From: a virus
Length of the DNA stretch: 42,446 bases
Direction: 5' to 3' (one strand)
Virus record (IMG/VR): IMGVR_UViG_3300044529_000039
Location: 1-42,446 of that record
A model generated the notes under the pieces. That model was not told the origin of the DNA, made no database searches, and saw only the letters and a program-made list of their open reading frames with translations. Shown one piece after another: positions 16,838 through 23,103 of the stretch. The translations under genes and the position numbers were made by a program. Positions within the stretch are counted from its first letter, which is position 1, and each line of letters starts with the position of its first letter.

Positions 16838-17353
16838 ATGAGAGCAGGCGGCACAGCAGGCAGGGTGGTAGTTCTGAGCGATAGGGCCGTTCCAGCCGAG
16901 CCCGACCAAAGAACGGTCGGTTCGCACGGGGTGGTGCCAGCCGGCTTGACGTGCCTGGAACTGGTGGTGGCGGGGATACCGCCGAGCGGAAATCACTACA
17001 AGGTGCCGGGGCTGAAGTTTGCGGGTGGCGGCCGGCGGGCGTTCGGGTTTCGGCTGACGCGCGAGGCGCAGGACTTCCGCAACGCGGTGGCGCTTGCGTC
17101 CCGCGGCCGGACGATCGCGCCGCCGGCGCTGCCGCGGGGCCTGCGGGACAAGGTGCGCTACGCGCTGACGGTGACGGTGACCCTGGGGGCGGGGCAGCGG
17201 GGGGATGGGGACAACTTCTGGAAGTGCATCGCGGACAGCCTGCAGGCGGCAGGGGTGATCCACAGTGATGCGCGGGTGCGCCGGTGGGTGCTGACGGTGG
17301 AGGATGGCGACCGGGAGAACCCAAGGACCGAGATCTGCGCGGAGGTGCTGTGA
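16838..17353 (+). CDS. rusA: RusA-like Holliday junction resolvase
   Basis: The conserved core begins GIPPSGNHYK, the RusA-type N-terminal strand and loop, at about residue 48. The C-terminal part has GDGDNFWKCIADSLQAAGVI, with the aspartates expected to bind metal (D-x-D-N and A-D), then SDARV and a closing NPRTEI. RusA enzymes cut four-way junctions during late replication and recombination, which clears DNA for packaging. I chose the ATG at 16838 because GAGGCACGGG precedes it, as at other starts here; a GTG at 16787 is also in frame. The 45 residues before the core include a repeated DNA hairpin (16893-16927) and are not part of the family. The sigma-like gene follows with a TGATG overlap. 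Confidence 0.88.
   Translation: MRAGGTAGRVVVLSDRAVPAEPDQRTVGSHGVVPAGLTCLELVVAGIPPSGNHYKVPGLKFAGGGRRAFGFRLTREAQDFRNAVALASRGRTIAPPALPRGLRDKVRYALTVTVTLGAGQRGDGDNFWKCIADSLQAAGVIHSDARVRRWVLTVEDGDRENPRTEICAEVL
16893..16927. repeat. Hairpin repeat, copy 1 (within rusA 5' end)
   Basis: Contains CCGACC (16902-16907) and GGTCGG (16915-16920) around AAAGAAC, followed by TTCGCAC. Closely similar copies lie at 23100-23140 and 25519-25560. In rusA the repeat is read in a different codon frame from the other two. Confidence 0.8.
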
Positions 17354-17715
17354 TGGGGGCGCTGGCGGCGGTTCCGTTCGAGCGGGGGGAAGCGGTGCAG
17401 GACCGGCAGCTGGTGGTCTATGGCGTGCCGGTGGCGGGTGGGATGACGCTCGAGGAGATTGCGCAGGAGCTGGGGACCACGCGGCAGCAGGTATATGTGA
17501 TCCAGGAGCGGGCGATGCGCAAGCTGCGGAGGTCGCCGGAGGCGCGCGGGCTGCTGGAGTTTGTGAATTACGAGCTCGCCGACGCGCCGCGGGCGGTGAG
17601 CTTCTTTACGAAGATCAGCGGGCCGCGCGGGGCGCTGCTGCGGGCGCTGGTGGCGGAGCGCGATGGGCCGCTGGTGAAAGAATGGCAGGGTGAGGCAGGG
17701 AAGTGCAGGGGTTAG
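17353..17715 (+). CDS. Stand-alone sigma-70 region 4-like protein
   Basis: 120 residues from the ATG coupled to the rusA stop. Residues about 31-70 (MTLEEIAQELGTTRQQVYVI, then QERAMRKLRR) match the helix-turn-helix of sigma-70 region 4.2, which normally reads the -35 box and touches the beta flap. Regions 2 and 3 are absent. A protein with only this domain could redirect or block host RNA polymerase, or act as a late-gene activator. The C-terminal 45 residues have no recognisable domain. It might also be a simple DNA-binding protein of the same fold. It ends convergently with the leftward operon, overlapping by three to four bases. Confidence 0.75.
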   Translation: MGALAAVPFERGEAVQDRQLVVYGVPVAGGMTLEEIAQELGTTRQQVYVIQERAMRKLRRSPEARGLLEFVNYELADAPRAVSFFTKISGPRGALLRALVAERDGPLVKEWQGEAGKCRG

Positions 17716-17870
17716 TGGGTGAGGGTGTAGATGAGGTAGCCCAGAGAGAAGAAGATCCCGCAAAAGTACAGCAGAATGAAGAGCAGGGCGCCCCAGGCCA
17801 GGACCCTGCGCCAGAGAGCGATGCGCTGAGGCGGGCGGGGATTGTAGATGGTGAGCATAAAGTTATCCAC
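17712..17870 (-). CDS. Small single-pass membrane protein
   Basis: Leftward frame starting at GTG 17870 (MDNF...) or at the in-frame ATG 17858. The product is about 48-52 residues: a short basic N-terminus (YNPRPPQRIALWRR), then a hydrophobic segment of about 24 residues (VLAWGALLFILLYFCGIFF) and an aromatic tail. It is the last gene of the leftward operon. The GTG start lies in a 38-bp element shared with the methyltransferase gene at 21580, also at a GTG-GA start, which favours the GTG. Function unknown; such proteins in phage accessory operons sometimes act in superinfection exclusion. Confidence 0.55.
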   Translation of the reverse strand: MDNFMLTIYNPRPPQRIALWRRVLAWGALLFILLYFCGIFFSLGYLIYTLTH

Positions 17871-17900
17871 AGATTTATTTGATTTTGGGGGCTTGACACG
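17863..17900 (-). repeat. 38-bp leader element, copy 1, containing a perfect DnaA box
   Basis: TTATCCACA (17863-17871), ATTTATTTGATTTTGGGGG and CTTGACACG are matched, in the opposite orientation, by 21550-21587 with only a few differences. Relative to its downstream gene, each copy reads CGTGTCAAGCCCCC ... AAATAAATCTGTGGA, ending at a GTG start. Confidence 0.82.
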
Positions 17901-17903
17901 TTG

Positions 17904-17925
17904 TACAGGGATTAGGGAATAGGGG
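17904..17925. repeat. GGGATTAGGGAATAGG-type repeat array
   Basis: Units AGGGATTAGGGAATAGGGG lie immediately beyond the stop of the leftward gene at 17926-18633, that is, at its 3' end. Same family as the other arrays. Confidence 0.75.
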
Positions 17926-18633
17926 TTAGTGAACAGCGGGGCGCCCCCTGCACGACCGCACCTTGCAGGGCTTGCGAACGTGCACGTGACAGTGCTTCAC
18001 GGACGGCGGGTGGGGCATGACCGCTGCTTTGTTGGCTACGTCAAGGGAATCATCCCATTCGTCCAGAATCTCCTTCTTCTCTTTCATATCGCTGTCGTAC
18101 TGCGCGGCCTGGGACTTGAGCAGGTAGTTGATTACCTCGTCCAGCGTGTGCCCGTCAGCGATCTTGCAGTCCTTCACCTTGTTGCTATCCGCCGTGGCGC
18201 AAGTCATTAACGGCGGGGTGTAGATGCTGTCCGCCAAAAAGAAGGACGGCATGACGGGGGCGGTAGTTATGCAAGCCCCATCCGCACACCCAACAATTAG
18301 GCCGGACGACGGCTGTACCTGTGGCAGTTGCGTGGATACAGTCGGCCAGCACCGTTGCATGAACCCATCTCGCGGGCCGTGCGTGTCTCCGCCAACATAC
18401 CCATCTGGGCAAGTGGACTGCGGCATCTTCGCGCAATCGTCGCGGAACTTCTTCTCTTGCTCCGGCGTGGAATCAGCGAACCCCGGCGTTCCGTTCGGGA
18501 TGAAGACGCAAGCGTGAAGCTCCACAGGGACAGAGCCATCAGACACTTGCCCGGTATACATTACAGCGCGGTCGGCTGGCGTGGACACCTGCGGGTGCAT
18601 CAGGGCGAGAGCGACGGCGAGGATGATGGGCAT
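17926..18633 (-). CDS. Secreted or periplasmic Cys-containing protein, unknown
   Basis: The ATG at 18633 is chosen because AGGAGCGCCC precedes it; an ATG at 18660 is also in frame. The product starts MPIILAVALALMHPQVSTPA, a short signal-like hydrophobic segment. The body has about ten cysteines in pairs (KMPQSTCPDGY, IVGCADGACIT, LMTCATADSNKVKDC) and a helical charged stretch (SDMKEKKEILDEWDD). It ends in a His/Cys-rich tail (KHCHVHVRKPCKVRSC). Disulfide or metal binding outside the cytoplasm is plausible. Codon use is less GC-rich than in the structural genes. No family recognised. Confidence 0.6.
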   Translation of the reverse strand: MPIILAVALALMHPQVSTPADRAVMYTGQVSDGSVPVELHACVFIPNGTPGFADSTPEQEKKFRDDCAKMPQSTCPDGYVGGDTHGPRDGFMQRCWPTVSTQLPQVQPSSGLIVGCADGACITTAPVMPSFFLADSIYTPPLMTCATADSNKVKDCKIADGHTLDEVINYLLKSQAAQYDSDMKEKKEILDEWDDSLDVANKAAVMPHPPSVKHCHVHVRKPCKVRSCRGRPAVH

Positions 18634-18664
18634 GGGCGCTCCTATTTGCGGTGAATGCATTTAG

Positions 18665-19204
18665 TTAGAGTCCAACCGCCGAGCGGCCGGGATGGGTGGG
18701 GATGGTGTCGGGGTCGGGCTCGCAGAGGACGGAGTCGCCGTCGGGTTCGACCTGGCAGGTCCAGCGGGAGTCAAAGCCTGTGGGGTGTGGGCCGTCGGGC
18801 GCGGAGCCTTTGACGTCGGGATCCAGCAGGGGGCAGTAGAGCCTGCCGGCGAGATTGGCCTTGACGCCGGTCCAGGAGGGGTAGCTGTAGCAGGCGAAGG
18901 TGACGCCGGCCAGAAGGGTATCGGGGAAGGCACGCTGAGACACAGCCGGGCACGGGTGCGCGGGGGATTTGCAGGGCTGCTGGGCGTGGGCGCAGCCGGT
19001 GGAGAGCCAGACCACCACCACGACAGCCACGGCGGCACAGAGCCAGCCGAGGACGCGCTTGAGGGTGATGGGGCGGGGCGGGCGTTCCCATGCGAGGCGG
19101 TTGATGTCGGCGCGGCGCTGGATGAGCGCCTGAATGTCCGGGTCGTTTGCTTCCGCCATCATGCGCGCGGAGCGGATGCGGTCGCGTTCAGAAGAGGTAG
19201 CCAT
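18665..19204 (-). CDS. Membrane-anchored Cys-rich protein, unknown
   Basis: 179 residues; the ATG at 19204 follows AAAGGATCCCACCTC, a good ribosome site. Residues 1-48 are charged and cytoplasmic in character. Residues about 49-70 are one membrane segment (VLGWLCAAVAVVVVVWLSTG) followed by CAHAQQ. A Cys/Pro-rich exported domain follows, with six to seven cysteines (CKSPAHPC, FACYSYP, LYCPLL, TCQVEP, VLCEPD). The LSTGC run resembles a lipobox but sits far from the N-terminus, so a type II anchor is more likely. It lies between two other Cys-rich genes of the same operon, which suggests a joint envelope function. Confidence 0.62.
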   Translation of the reverse strand: MATSSERDRIRSARMMAEANDPDIQALIQRRADINRLAWERPPRPITLKRVLGWLCAAVAVVVVVWLSTGCAHAQQPCKSPAHPCPAVSQRAFPDTLLAGVTFACYSYPSWTGVKANLAGRLYCPLLDPDVKGSAPDGPHPTGFDSRWTCQVEPDGDSVLCEPDPDTIPTHPGRSAVGL

Positions 19205-19466
19205 GAGGTGGGATCCTTTCGAGATCGAGGATGGGGACGATGGGTTGCGGGTCGCCGATTGCTGCGTCCAGCATACCGCTGAGATGGGTGAAGCCAGGAG
19301 AGGCAGGGTCGGGCAGGGCGGTGCAGGGAGGGTCCGAGAGGCCCAGGGGCAGCGCCATGGTGCGGAGGGTGGGGTTGGCGCAGGAGATGTGGCGGACGCG
19401 GCAGCCGTCGATCTGCCAGCGGTGCCCGCGCTTGATGTGACCGGTGCAGTCGGCGCAGATTCTCAT
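19188..19466 (-). CDS. Small zinc-binding protein, unknown
   Basis: 92 residues starting MRICADCTGHIKRGHRWQID. The ATG overlaps the TGA of the gene upstream (ATGA), which decides the start. A CADC knuckle (residues 4-7) and CRVRHISC (about 22-29) could bind one zinc ion, as in small zinc-finger proteins that read host nucleic acid or bind proteins. The rest is Pro/Leu-rich. It overlaps the start of the next leftward gene by 17 bases. Confidence 0.6.
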   Translation of the reverse strand: MRICADCTGHIKRGHRWQIDGCRVRHISCANPTLRTMALPLGLSDPPCTALPDPASPGFTHLSGMLDAAIGDPQPIVPILDLERIPPHGYLF

Positions 19467-20110
19467 GGGACCAGCACCCGAACTTCGTCCCATGTCTTGA
19501 ATCCGAAGAACGCCAGGAAGTAGGGTTGCTTGCCGTCACGTGCGAGGATGTCTATGCCTTGAATCTCGGAGGCAGCTTCCGCCGCAGCCCCGGCCGCAGC
19601 CCCGGATGCCGCCGCGCCCGCCGCAGCCCACGTCGCAGCCCCCGCCGCAGCCCCGGATGCCGCCGCGCCCGCCGCAGCCCACGCCGCAGTCCACGCCGCA
19701 TCCCTCGCCAAGCCGCCCACCGCCGCATCCCTCGCCAAGCCGCCCACCGCCGCATCCCACGCCGCAGCCGAAAGCCCGTCCAGATGCAACCAGAACGCCA
19801 GCAGCAGCGGAGCCTTATCGCCTACGATCTGCTCAGGGTTGGACAGTACGATTTGCGGAGCGCCGCCTACCTTGTCGGTGACGTTGCGGAGTAGCACAGA
19901 ATGGGTGCGCGAGATCCCGAGAATCTTCGCCACCTCCGCGTCTGCGTTGAATTGCGTCATGGCGCGAAGCTGGTCGTCTGTGAATCCAGCGCAGTGCAGT
20001 ACATCGCCTTGCGCGCAATAGCAGCCCTCAGCGTCAATCAGGCTACCCCTGAATAACGGGCGGTCGCGTCCCGTCCAGCGTTCGATCATTGTTTCGATTG
20101 TGGGTGGCAT
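19463..20110 (-). CDS. Protein with Ala-rich tandem repeats
   Basis: 215 residues from the ATG at 20110, which follows AAAGGCACAGCT; an ATG 15 bases upstream is also in frame. The N-terminal half is globular: a TMIERWTGRDRPLFRGSLID start, an AEGCYCAQGDVLHCAG segment with three cysteines, and AEVAKILGISRTHSVLLRNV. After an AFWLHLDG segment comes a run of tandem Ala-rich repeats: two 9-residue units (AAVGGLARD) and two 17-residue units of the TWAAAGAAASGAAAGAA type. The C-terminus (YFLAFFGFKTWDEVRVLVP) is again ordered. I recall similar globular-plus-Ala-repeat proteins in phage and soil bacterial genomes, with no known function. Confidence 0.65.
   Translation of the reverse strand: MPPTIETMIERWTGRDRPLFRGSLIDAEGCYCAQGDVLHCAGFTDDQLRAMTQFNADAEVAKILGISRTHSVLLRNVTDKVGGAPQIVLSNPEQIVGDKAPLLLAFWLHLDGLSAAAWDAAVGGLARDAAVGGLARDAAWTAAWAAAGAAASGAAAGAATWAAAGAAASGAAAGAAAEAASEIQGIDILARDGKQPYFLAFFGFKTWDEVRVLVP
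19593..19748. repeat. Two tandem coding repeats (51-bp and 27-bp periods)
   Basis: A 40-bp block starting at 19593 recurs unchanged at 19644, a period of 51 bp (17 codons). GCCGCATCCCTCGCC and its following bases recur at 19695 and 19722, a period of 27 bp (9 codons). Periods are multiples of three, so copy-number change would keep the frame. Confidence 0.9.
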
Positions 20111-20121
20111 AGCTGTGCCTT

Positions 20122-20418
20122 TCAATTCCCGTAGTACGCCGCGGACCAGTCAGGGCGCGGGTTGGGGTTAGGGGTGGGGAGGATGAGGCGGGTGCGGGGG
20201 AGATTGACGCAGCGCCAGCAGCCCCAGAGGTCGCCGGCGGCCTTGGAGCCGCGGACGAGGTAGCCGTGGTCGTCATGCCGCTGGCCGGAGAAGGCGAGCG
20301 GGGTGTGGGGCCCGAGGCAGTCGCGGCGATACTGCAGCTGGCAGCAGCCGCCGGCGCGGTCGAAGGCCTGCTGGCGGCGGTGCTGGAGAGAGGCGCGGCG
20401 CTGGGCGATGGTGGGCAT
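20122..20418 (-). CDS. HNH-like endonuclease fold protein
   Basis: 98 residues. The pattern QAFDRAGGCCQLQYRRDCLG, then DDHGYLVRGS, then LWGCWRCVN resembles an HNH/zinc-finger nuclease: two zinc knuckles flank a DDHG motif in place of the DH pair, and the final C-x-x-C-x-N is typical of HNH. The metal and catalytic histidine would be in DDHG. There is no ribosome site upstream of the ATG at 20418; instead a GGGAATAGGG array abuts it. It overlaps nothing on its left (11-base gap). Free-standing HNH proteins in phages can be homing enzymes or packaging partners. Confidence 0.6.
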   Translation of the reverse strand: MPTIAQRRASLQHRRQQAFDRAGGCCQLQYRRDCLGPHTPLAFSGQRHDDHGYLVRGSKAAGDLWGCWRCVNLPRTRLILPTPNPNPRPDWSAAYYGN

Positions 20419-20419
20419 A

Positions 20420-20442
20420 AGGGCAGGGAATAGGGAGTAGAA
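20420..20442. repeat. GGGAATAGG-type repeat array
   Basis: GGGCAGGGAATAGGGAGTAG lies between the leftward genes ending at 20455 and starting at 20418, so it is at the 3' end of the former, as for other members. Confidence 0.78.
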
Positions 20443-20454
20443 AGGCGGTCGCTG

Positions 20455-20745
20455 TTATTGGAGCTTGGTTGTGGGTGGAAGGGTGTCGCCGGCGGTGAGG
20501 CGGGGCCGGCGGGTGGATTCGGGGAGCTGGGGTGGCGGCGGGACGAGGACCGGGCCGAAGAAGATGCCTGCGGCGCTGTCGACCTGCTGGAGGGCGGAGA
20601 GGCTGCCCTGGTTGAAGGCGTCGGCTAGGTAGTGCTCGAGGACGTCGGGCGCGATGAGCCAGGGCGCGCCGGGGGCGATCCTGAGCTCGCGCTGGGTGCG
20701 CGCGACGAAGTTGCGGGCGAAGGTGGTGGCGGGGTAGCTGGACAT
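20455..20745 (-). CDS. Hypothetical protein, 96 aa
   Basis: The ATG at 20745 is preceded by ACGAGG with nine bases of spacing, so the shorter start is used rather than an upstream extension. The product (MSSYPATTFARNFVARTQRE at the start) has a helical N-terminal half, an AADAFNQGSLSALQQVDS-like helix, and a Pro-rich tail. No motif is recognised. It belongs to the leftward operon. Confidence 0.55.
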   Translation of the reverse strand: MSSYPATTFARNFVARTQRELRIAPGAPWLIAPDVLEHYLADAFNQGSLSALQQVDSAAGIFFGPVLVPPPPQLPESTRRPRLTAGDTLPPTTKLQ

Positions 20746-20803
20746 TGAAGAAACCTCGTAAAAAGTGCAACGGTAAGTGACCCACGAAAGAACGGGGTGG
20801 TGG

Positions 20804-21160
20804 TTAGCTCGCGTAACTGCCGAGAACCAGACCGCGATCCTCGAGGCTGTCGGTATCGGGCTGTGGGCGACGGGAAGGGCGGCGACGGGGGGAGTCATCC
20901 TCCTGCGCGGCAACAAAGGCGCGCTGGGCCTGCCAGAAGGCTTCACAGCCAAGGCGCTTGTGGTCGGGGACGTTGCGGCAGGGGCAGCAGGGCGCGGTGA
21001 TTTCGGCTGCGATGCTCGCCAGAACAATGGGGCAAGCCGGCTTGTGGTAGCCGCGTCCGCCGCAATCGAGGCACTCGTCGCCGTGGTCTACGCCGCATTC
21101 GCGGCAGCAAAGCGTCTCCGGGTCGATGGTGCAGTCTGAGTCTTGGGTGTGGTTTGCCAT
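20804..21160 (-). CDS. Multi-knuckle zinc-binding protein
   Basis: 118 residues from the ATG at 21160, which follows GGAGGGGCATCT, a strong ribosome site. Cysteine clusters CCRECG, DECLDCGGRGYHKPAC and CCPC (residues about 18-70) suggest two or three zinc sites. One resembles the CxxCxGxG half of a DnaJ-type zinc finger (CLDCGGRGYHKPAC). The C-terminal third is basic, Arg-rich and polar (DDSPRRRPSRRPQPD). The gene is driven by the consensus-like promoter at 21189-21217 with its embedded palindrome, so its expression is probably repressible. Function unknown. Confidence 0.65.
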   Translation of the reverse strand: MANHTQDSDCTIDPETLCCRECGVDHGDECLDCGGRGYHKPACPIVLASIAAEITAPCCPCRNVPDHKRLGCEAFWQAQRAFVAAQEDDSPRRRPSRRPQPDTDSLEDRGLVLGSYAS

Positions 21161-21188
21161 AGATGCCCCTCCATGGAGCACTTAGAAA

Positions 21189-21217
21189 ACACTATTCCAA
21201 GCCGCTTGGAATGTCAA
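21189..21217 (-). promoter_or_regulatory. Leftward sigma-70 promoter with a perfect palindrome as its spacer
   Basis: Reading leftward: TTGACA (21212-21217), then 17 bases (21195-21211), then TAGTGT (21189-21194). The spacer TTCCAAGCCGCTTGGAA is a perfect 8+8 palindrome with a central base. RNA polymerase and a dimeric repressor could not bind at once. A likely start site near 21182 gives a leader of about 22 bases before the ATG at 21160. Confidence 0.82.
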
Positions 21218-21398
21218 CAGGTATTTTCTGTTTCTTTTGGCGGGCGGCGCGGGCGGCGGCGGCGTTGGCCTGGGCGGCGCGGATCTTGGCCTGCGAGGTG
21301 GACTGCCCGCCCCTGCGGCCAATGGCGGCGAGGTGTTCGCGCAGAGTGGGCTGCGGCGGCAGGAGCAGCGTGGCGGGGGCTGGGGCGGGGTTCTTCAC
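21192..21398 (-). CDS. Small basic protein between two operator-bearing promoters
   Basis: 68 residues from a GTG at 21398. The sequence [26 protein letters not shown] and the following Ala/Arg-rich helix resemble small phage and bacterial proteins with a G-x-x-G-G-x-S-x-S-x-A-K motif, sometimes classed as DNA-binding. It is encoded between two promoters that contain the same CCAAGC-N-GCTTGG palindrome, so it is a candidate for the regulator that binds them, though the XRE-type protein at 23878 is another. It is basic enough to bind DNA; no helix-turn-helix is certain. Confidence 0.6.
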   Translation of the reverse strand: MKNPAPAPATLLLPPQPTLREHLAAIGRRGGQSTSQAKIRAAQANAAAARAARQKKQKIPVDIPSGLE

Positions 21399-21405
21399 AG
21401 GCGCT

Positions 21406-21435
21406 ATTGTATACCGAAGCCGCTTGGATTACAAT
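21406..21435. promoter_or_regulatory. Overlapping divergent promoters around an imperfect operator
   Basis: Rightward: TTGTAT (21407-21412), 17 bases, TACAAT (21430-21435). Leftward: TTGTAA (21429-21434), 17 bases, TACAAT (21406-21411). The shared spacer ACCGAAGCCGCTTGGAT is a degenerate copy of the palindrome at 21195-21211. The whole 30-bp block is itself nearly palindromic, so the two promoters compete. The rightward start site would fall at about 21442. Confidence 0.8.
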
Positions 21436-21444
21436 AGGGAGATG

Positions 21445-21470
21445 CAGGGACGAGGGATAAGGGATAAGGG
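21445..21470. repeat. GGGATAAGGGATAAGG-type repeat array
   Basis: CAGGGACGAGGGATAAGGG and AATAAGGG-like units lie in the leader of the methyltransferase gene. It is the only array of this family found in a 5' leader rather than at a gene 3' end. Confidence 0.7.
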
Positions 21471-21549
21471 CACCACTGGCGCGGCTGGGCGAGACCCGCA
21501 CATCTACGTTGGTGGTGCTCCGCAGCCCACGGCGGGAATCTCTACACCC

Positions 21550-21587
21550 CGTGTCAAGCCCCCCAAGGCAAATAAATCTGTGGAAAA
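21550..21587 (+). repeat. 38-bp leader element, copy 2
   Basis: CGTGTCAAGCCCCCC, AAGGC, AAATAAATCTGTGGAAAA. This is the inverted match of 17863-17900. The GTG of CTGTGGA is the likely start of the methyltransferase gene. Confidence 0.82.
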
Positions 21588-22755
21588 GTGGCTGGTTCTG
21601 ACGGGCGATGTGCTGGCGAATCTGACCGCGATGCCGGCGGCGTCGGTGCGGTGCGTGGTGACGAGCCCACCCTATTGGGGCCTGCGCGACTACGGCGTTG
21701 AGGGGCAGATCGGGCTGGAGCCGACGCCCGCGGCGTACCTGGAGCGGATGGTGGCGGTCTTTCGCGAGGTGCGGCGGGTGCTGCGCGACGATGGCACCTG
21801 CTGGGTGAACATGGGGGACGGATATACGAGTGGCGGCAGGGCGACCTGGCGAAGCGGCGCAAGCGAAAATAAAGGTCAAGACGTGCAGAACGATCAGTCG
21901 CGGCCCGACACGCCACAAGGATTGAAACCGAAAGACATGCTGGGGATGCCGTGGCGGCTGGCGTTTGCGTTGCAGGAGGATGGTTGGTGGCTGCGGCAGG
22001 ACATCATCTGGTCCAAGCCCAACCCCATGCCGGAGAGCGTGACCGACCGCTGCACCAAGGCGCATGAGTACATCTTCCTGCTGACGAAGAGCGAGCGGTA
22101 CTTCTATGATGCCGAGGCGGTGAAGGAGCCGGCGAACGGCTGGAATGACAGCGCCATTGACGACGGCAAGAATGCCGAGGTTCACCCCAACGTGGGCAAG
22201 AAACGCGCACACCCGCGCGGGCCGGGGAACAAGACCCACAAGGGCACCTCAGCCTATGAGGGCGGCGCGGCTGAGCATCGGACGAAGGCGGGGCTGGTGG
22301 CGTATGCGGAGCGGCAGCGGGCGATTGATCGCAAAGCCGACGCCGAGATGGTTCACGGTAACAAGCCGGGACGAAGCGACGGGGGAGCCGCGTGCAATGC
22401 GCCGGGGCAACACCGCCGCAACAAGCGCAGCGTGTGGGAGATAGCGACGGAGCCGTATACGGAGGCGCACTTTGCGACCTTCCCGACCAAGCTGGTCGAG
22501 CCGTGCATCCTGGCCGGCAGCAAGCCTGGCGACGTGGTGCTGGACCCATTTAGCGGGTCAGGGACGACCGGCGTGGTGGCGCTGCGGCTGGGCCGGGAGT
22601 ACATCGGCATCGAGCTGAACCCGGAGTATGTGGCCATGAGCGAGCGCCGGCTGGCGACGTGGTGGAAGCGGCCAGCACGGCGCGCGAAGGGCACAGCCGG
22701 CGAGCATGCGCCGCTGTTCGCGAGTGATATGGAGCGAGAGGCGGTGCGGGTATGA
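21580..22755 (+). CDS. Beta-class DNA methyltransferase (N4-cytosine or N6-adenine)
   Basis: 391 residues from the GTG at 21580. The frame is open far upstream, but the core starts at [14 protein letters not shown]. The catalytic motif [12 protein letters not shown] lies near residue 27 and the SAM-binding motif [20 protein letters not shown] near residue 322: the order IV then I is that of the beta class. TSPPYW-type catalytic motifs are frequent in N4-cytosine enzymes, but some N6-adenine enzymes share it. The middle ([20 protein letters not shown] region) would hold target recognition. No partner restriction enzyme is adjacent, so it is a solitary phage enzyme that could protect DNA. ATG 21442 would be an alternative, leaderless start. 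Confidence 0.9.
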   Translation: MEKWLVLTGDVLANLTAMPAASVRCVVTSPPYWGLRDYGVEGQIGLEPTPAAYLERMVAVFREVRRVLRDDGTCWVNMGDGYTSGGRATWRSGASENKGQDVQNDQSRPDTPQGLKPKDMLGMPWRLAFALQEDGWWLRQDIIWSKPNPMPESVTDRCTKAHEYIFLLTKSERYFYDAEAVKEPANGWNDSAIDDGKNAEVHPNVGKKRAHPRGPGNKTHKGTSAYEGGAAEHRTKAGLVAYAERQRAIDRKADAEMVHGNKPGRSDGGAACNAPGQHRRNKRSVWEIATEPYTEAHFATFPTKLVEPCILAGSKPGDVVLDPFSGSGTTGVVALRLGREYIGIELNPEYVAMSERRLATWWKRPARRAKGTAGEHAPLFASDMEREAVRV

Positions 22756-22800
22756 AGCCGCCGATTGTTCCACGTACTACTCCACATCTACAATCGAAGG

Positions 22801-23103
22801 ATGGGACGGCGAAGAAACCGAAGGTGCCGGTGCGGCAACACGCTGCGGGGCCGGGCGCAGAACAACTGCCGGGCGTGCCACGCGGCGTGGATGCGGGAGA
22901 ACCGTCCGGCGCTGAGCGACGAGGCGCGGCGAAGGGCGAACGCGCGCAGCTACGCGCACGTGTACCTGCGGCGGGGAAAGATCGCAAGAAAGCCGTGCGA
23001 GCGGTGCGGCAGCCCGGAGAGCCAGATGCACCACAGGGACTACGCCAGGCCGCTGGAGGTGACGTGGCTGTGCCGGTGGTGCCGGCAGGGCCAGATGAGC
23101 TGA
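22801..23103 (+). CDS. HNH-like zinc-finger protein
   Basis: 100 residues starting MGRRRNRRCRCGNTLRGRAQ. Cysteines form CxC...CxxC in the N-terminal part. The second half has PCERCGSPESQMHHRDYARP followed by WLCRWCRQ, the C-x-x-C-G ... H-H-x-D-Y ... W-L-C-x-x-C pattern of small phage HNH-like proteins. These are often encoded next to terminase genes, and some HNH proteins help DNA packaging or cut cos sites. The start follows an SD-poor AGG. The final 34 bases overlap the small terminase start. Confidence 0.78.
   Translation: MGRRRNRRCRCGNTLRGRAQNNCRACHAAWMRENRPALSDEARRRANARSYAHVYLRRGKIARKPCERCGSPESQMHHRDYARPLEVTWLCRWCRQGQMS

Noticed and set aside
20767-20800. Possible fourth copy of the hairpin repeat (TGACCCACGAAAGAACGG)
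   Set aside because: Only the outer parts match and the paired stem is missing; may be a deletion derivative but too weak to list.
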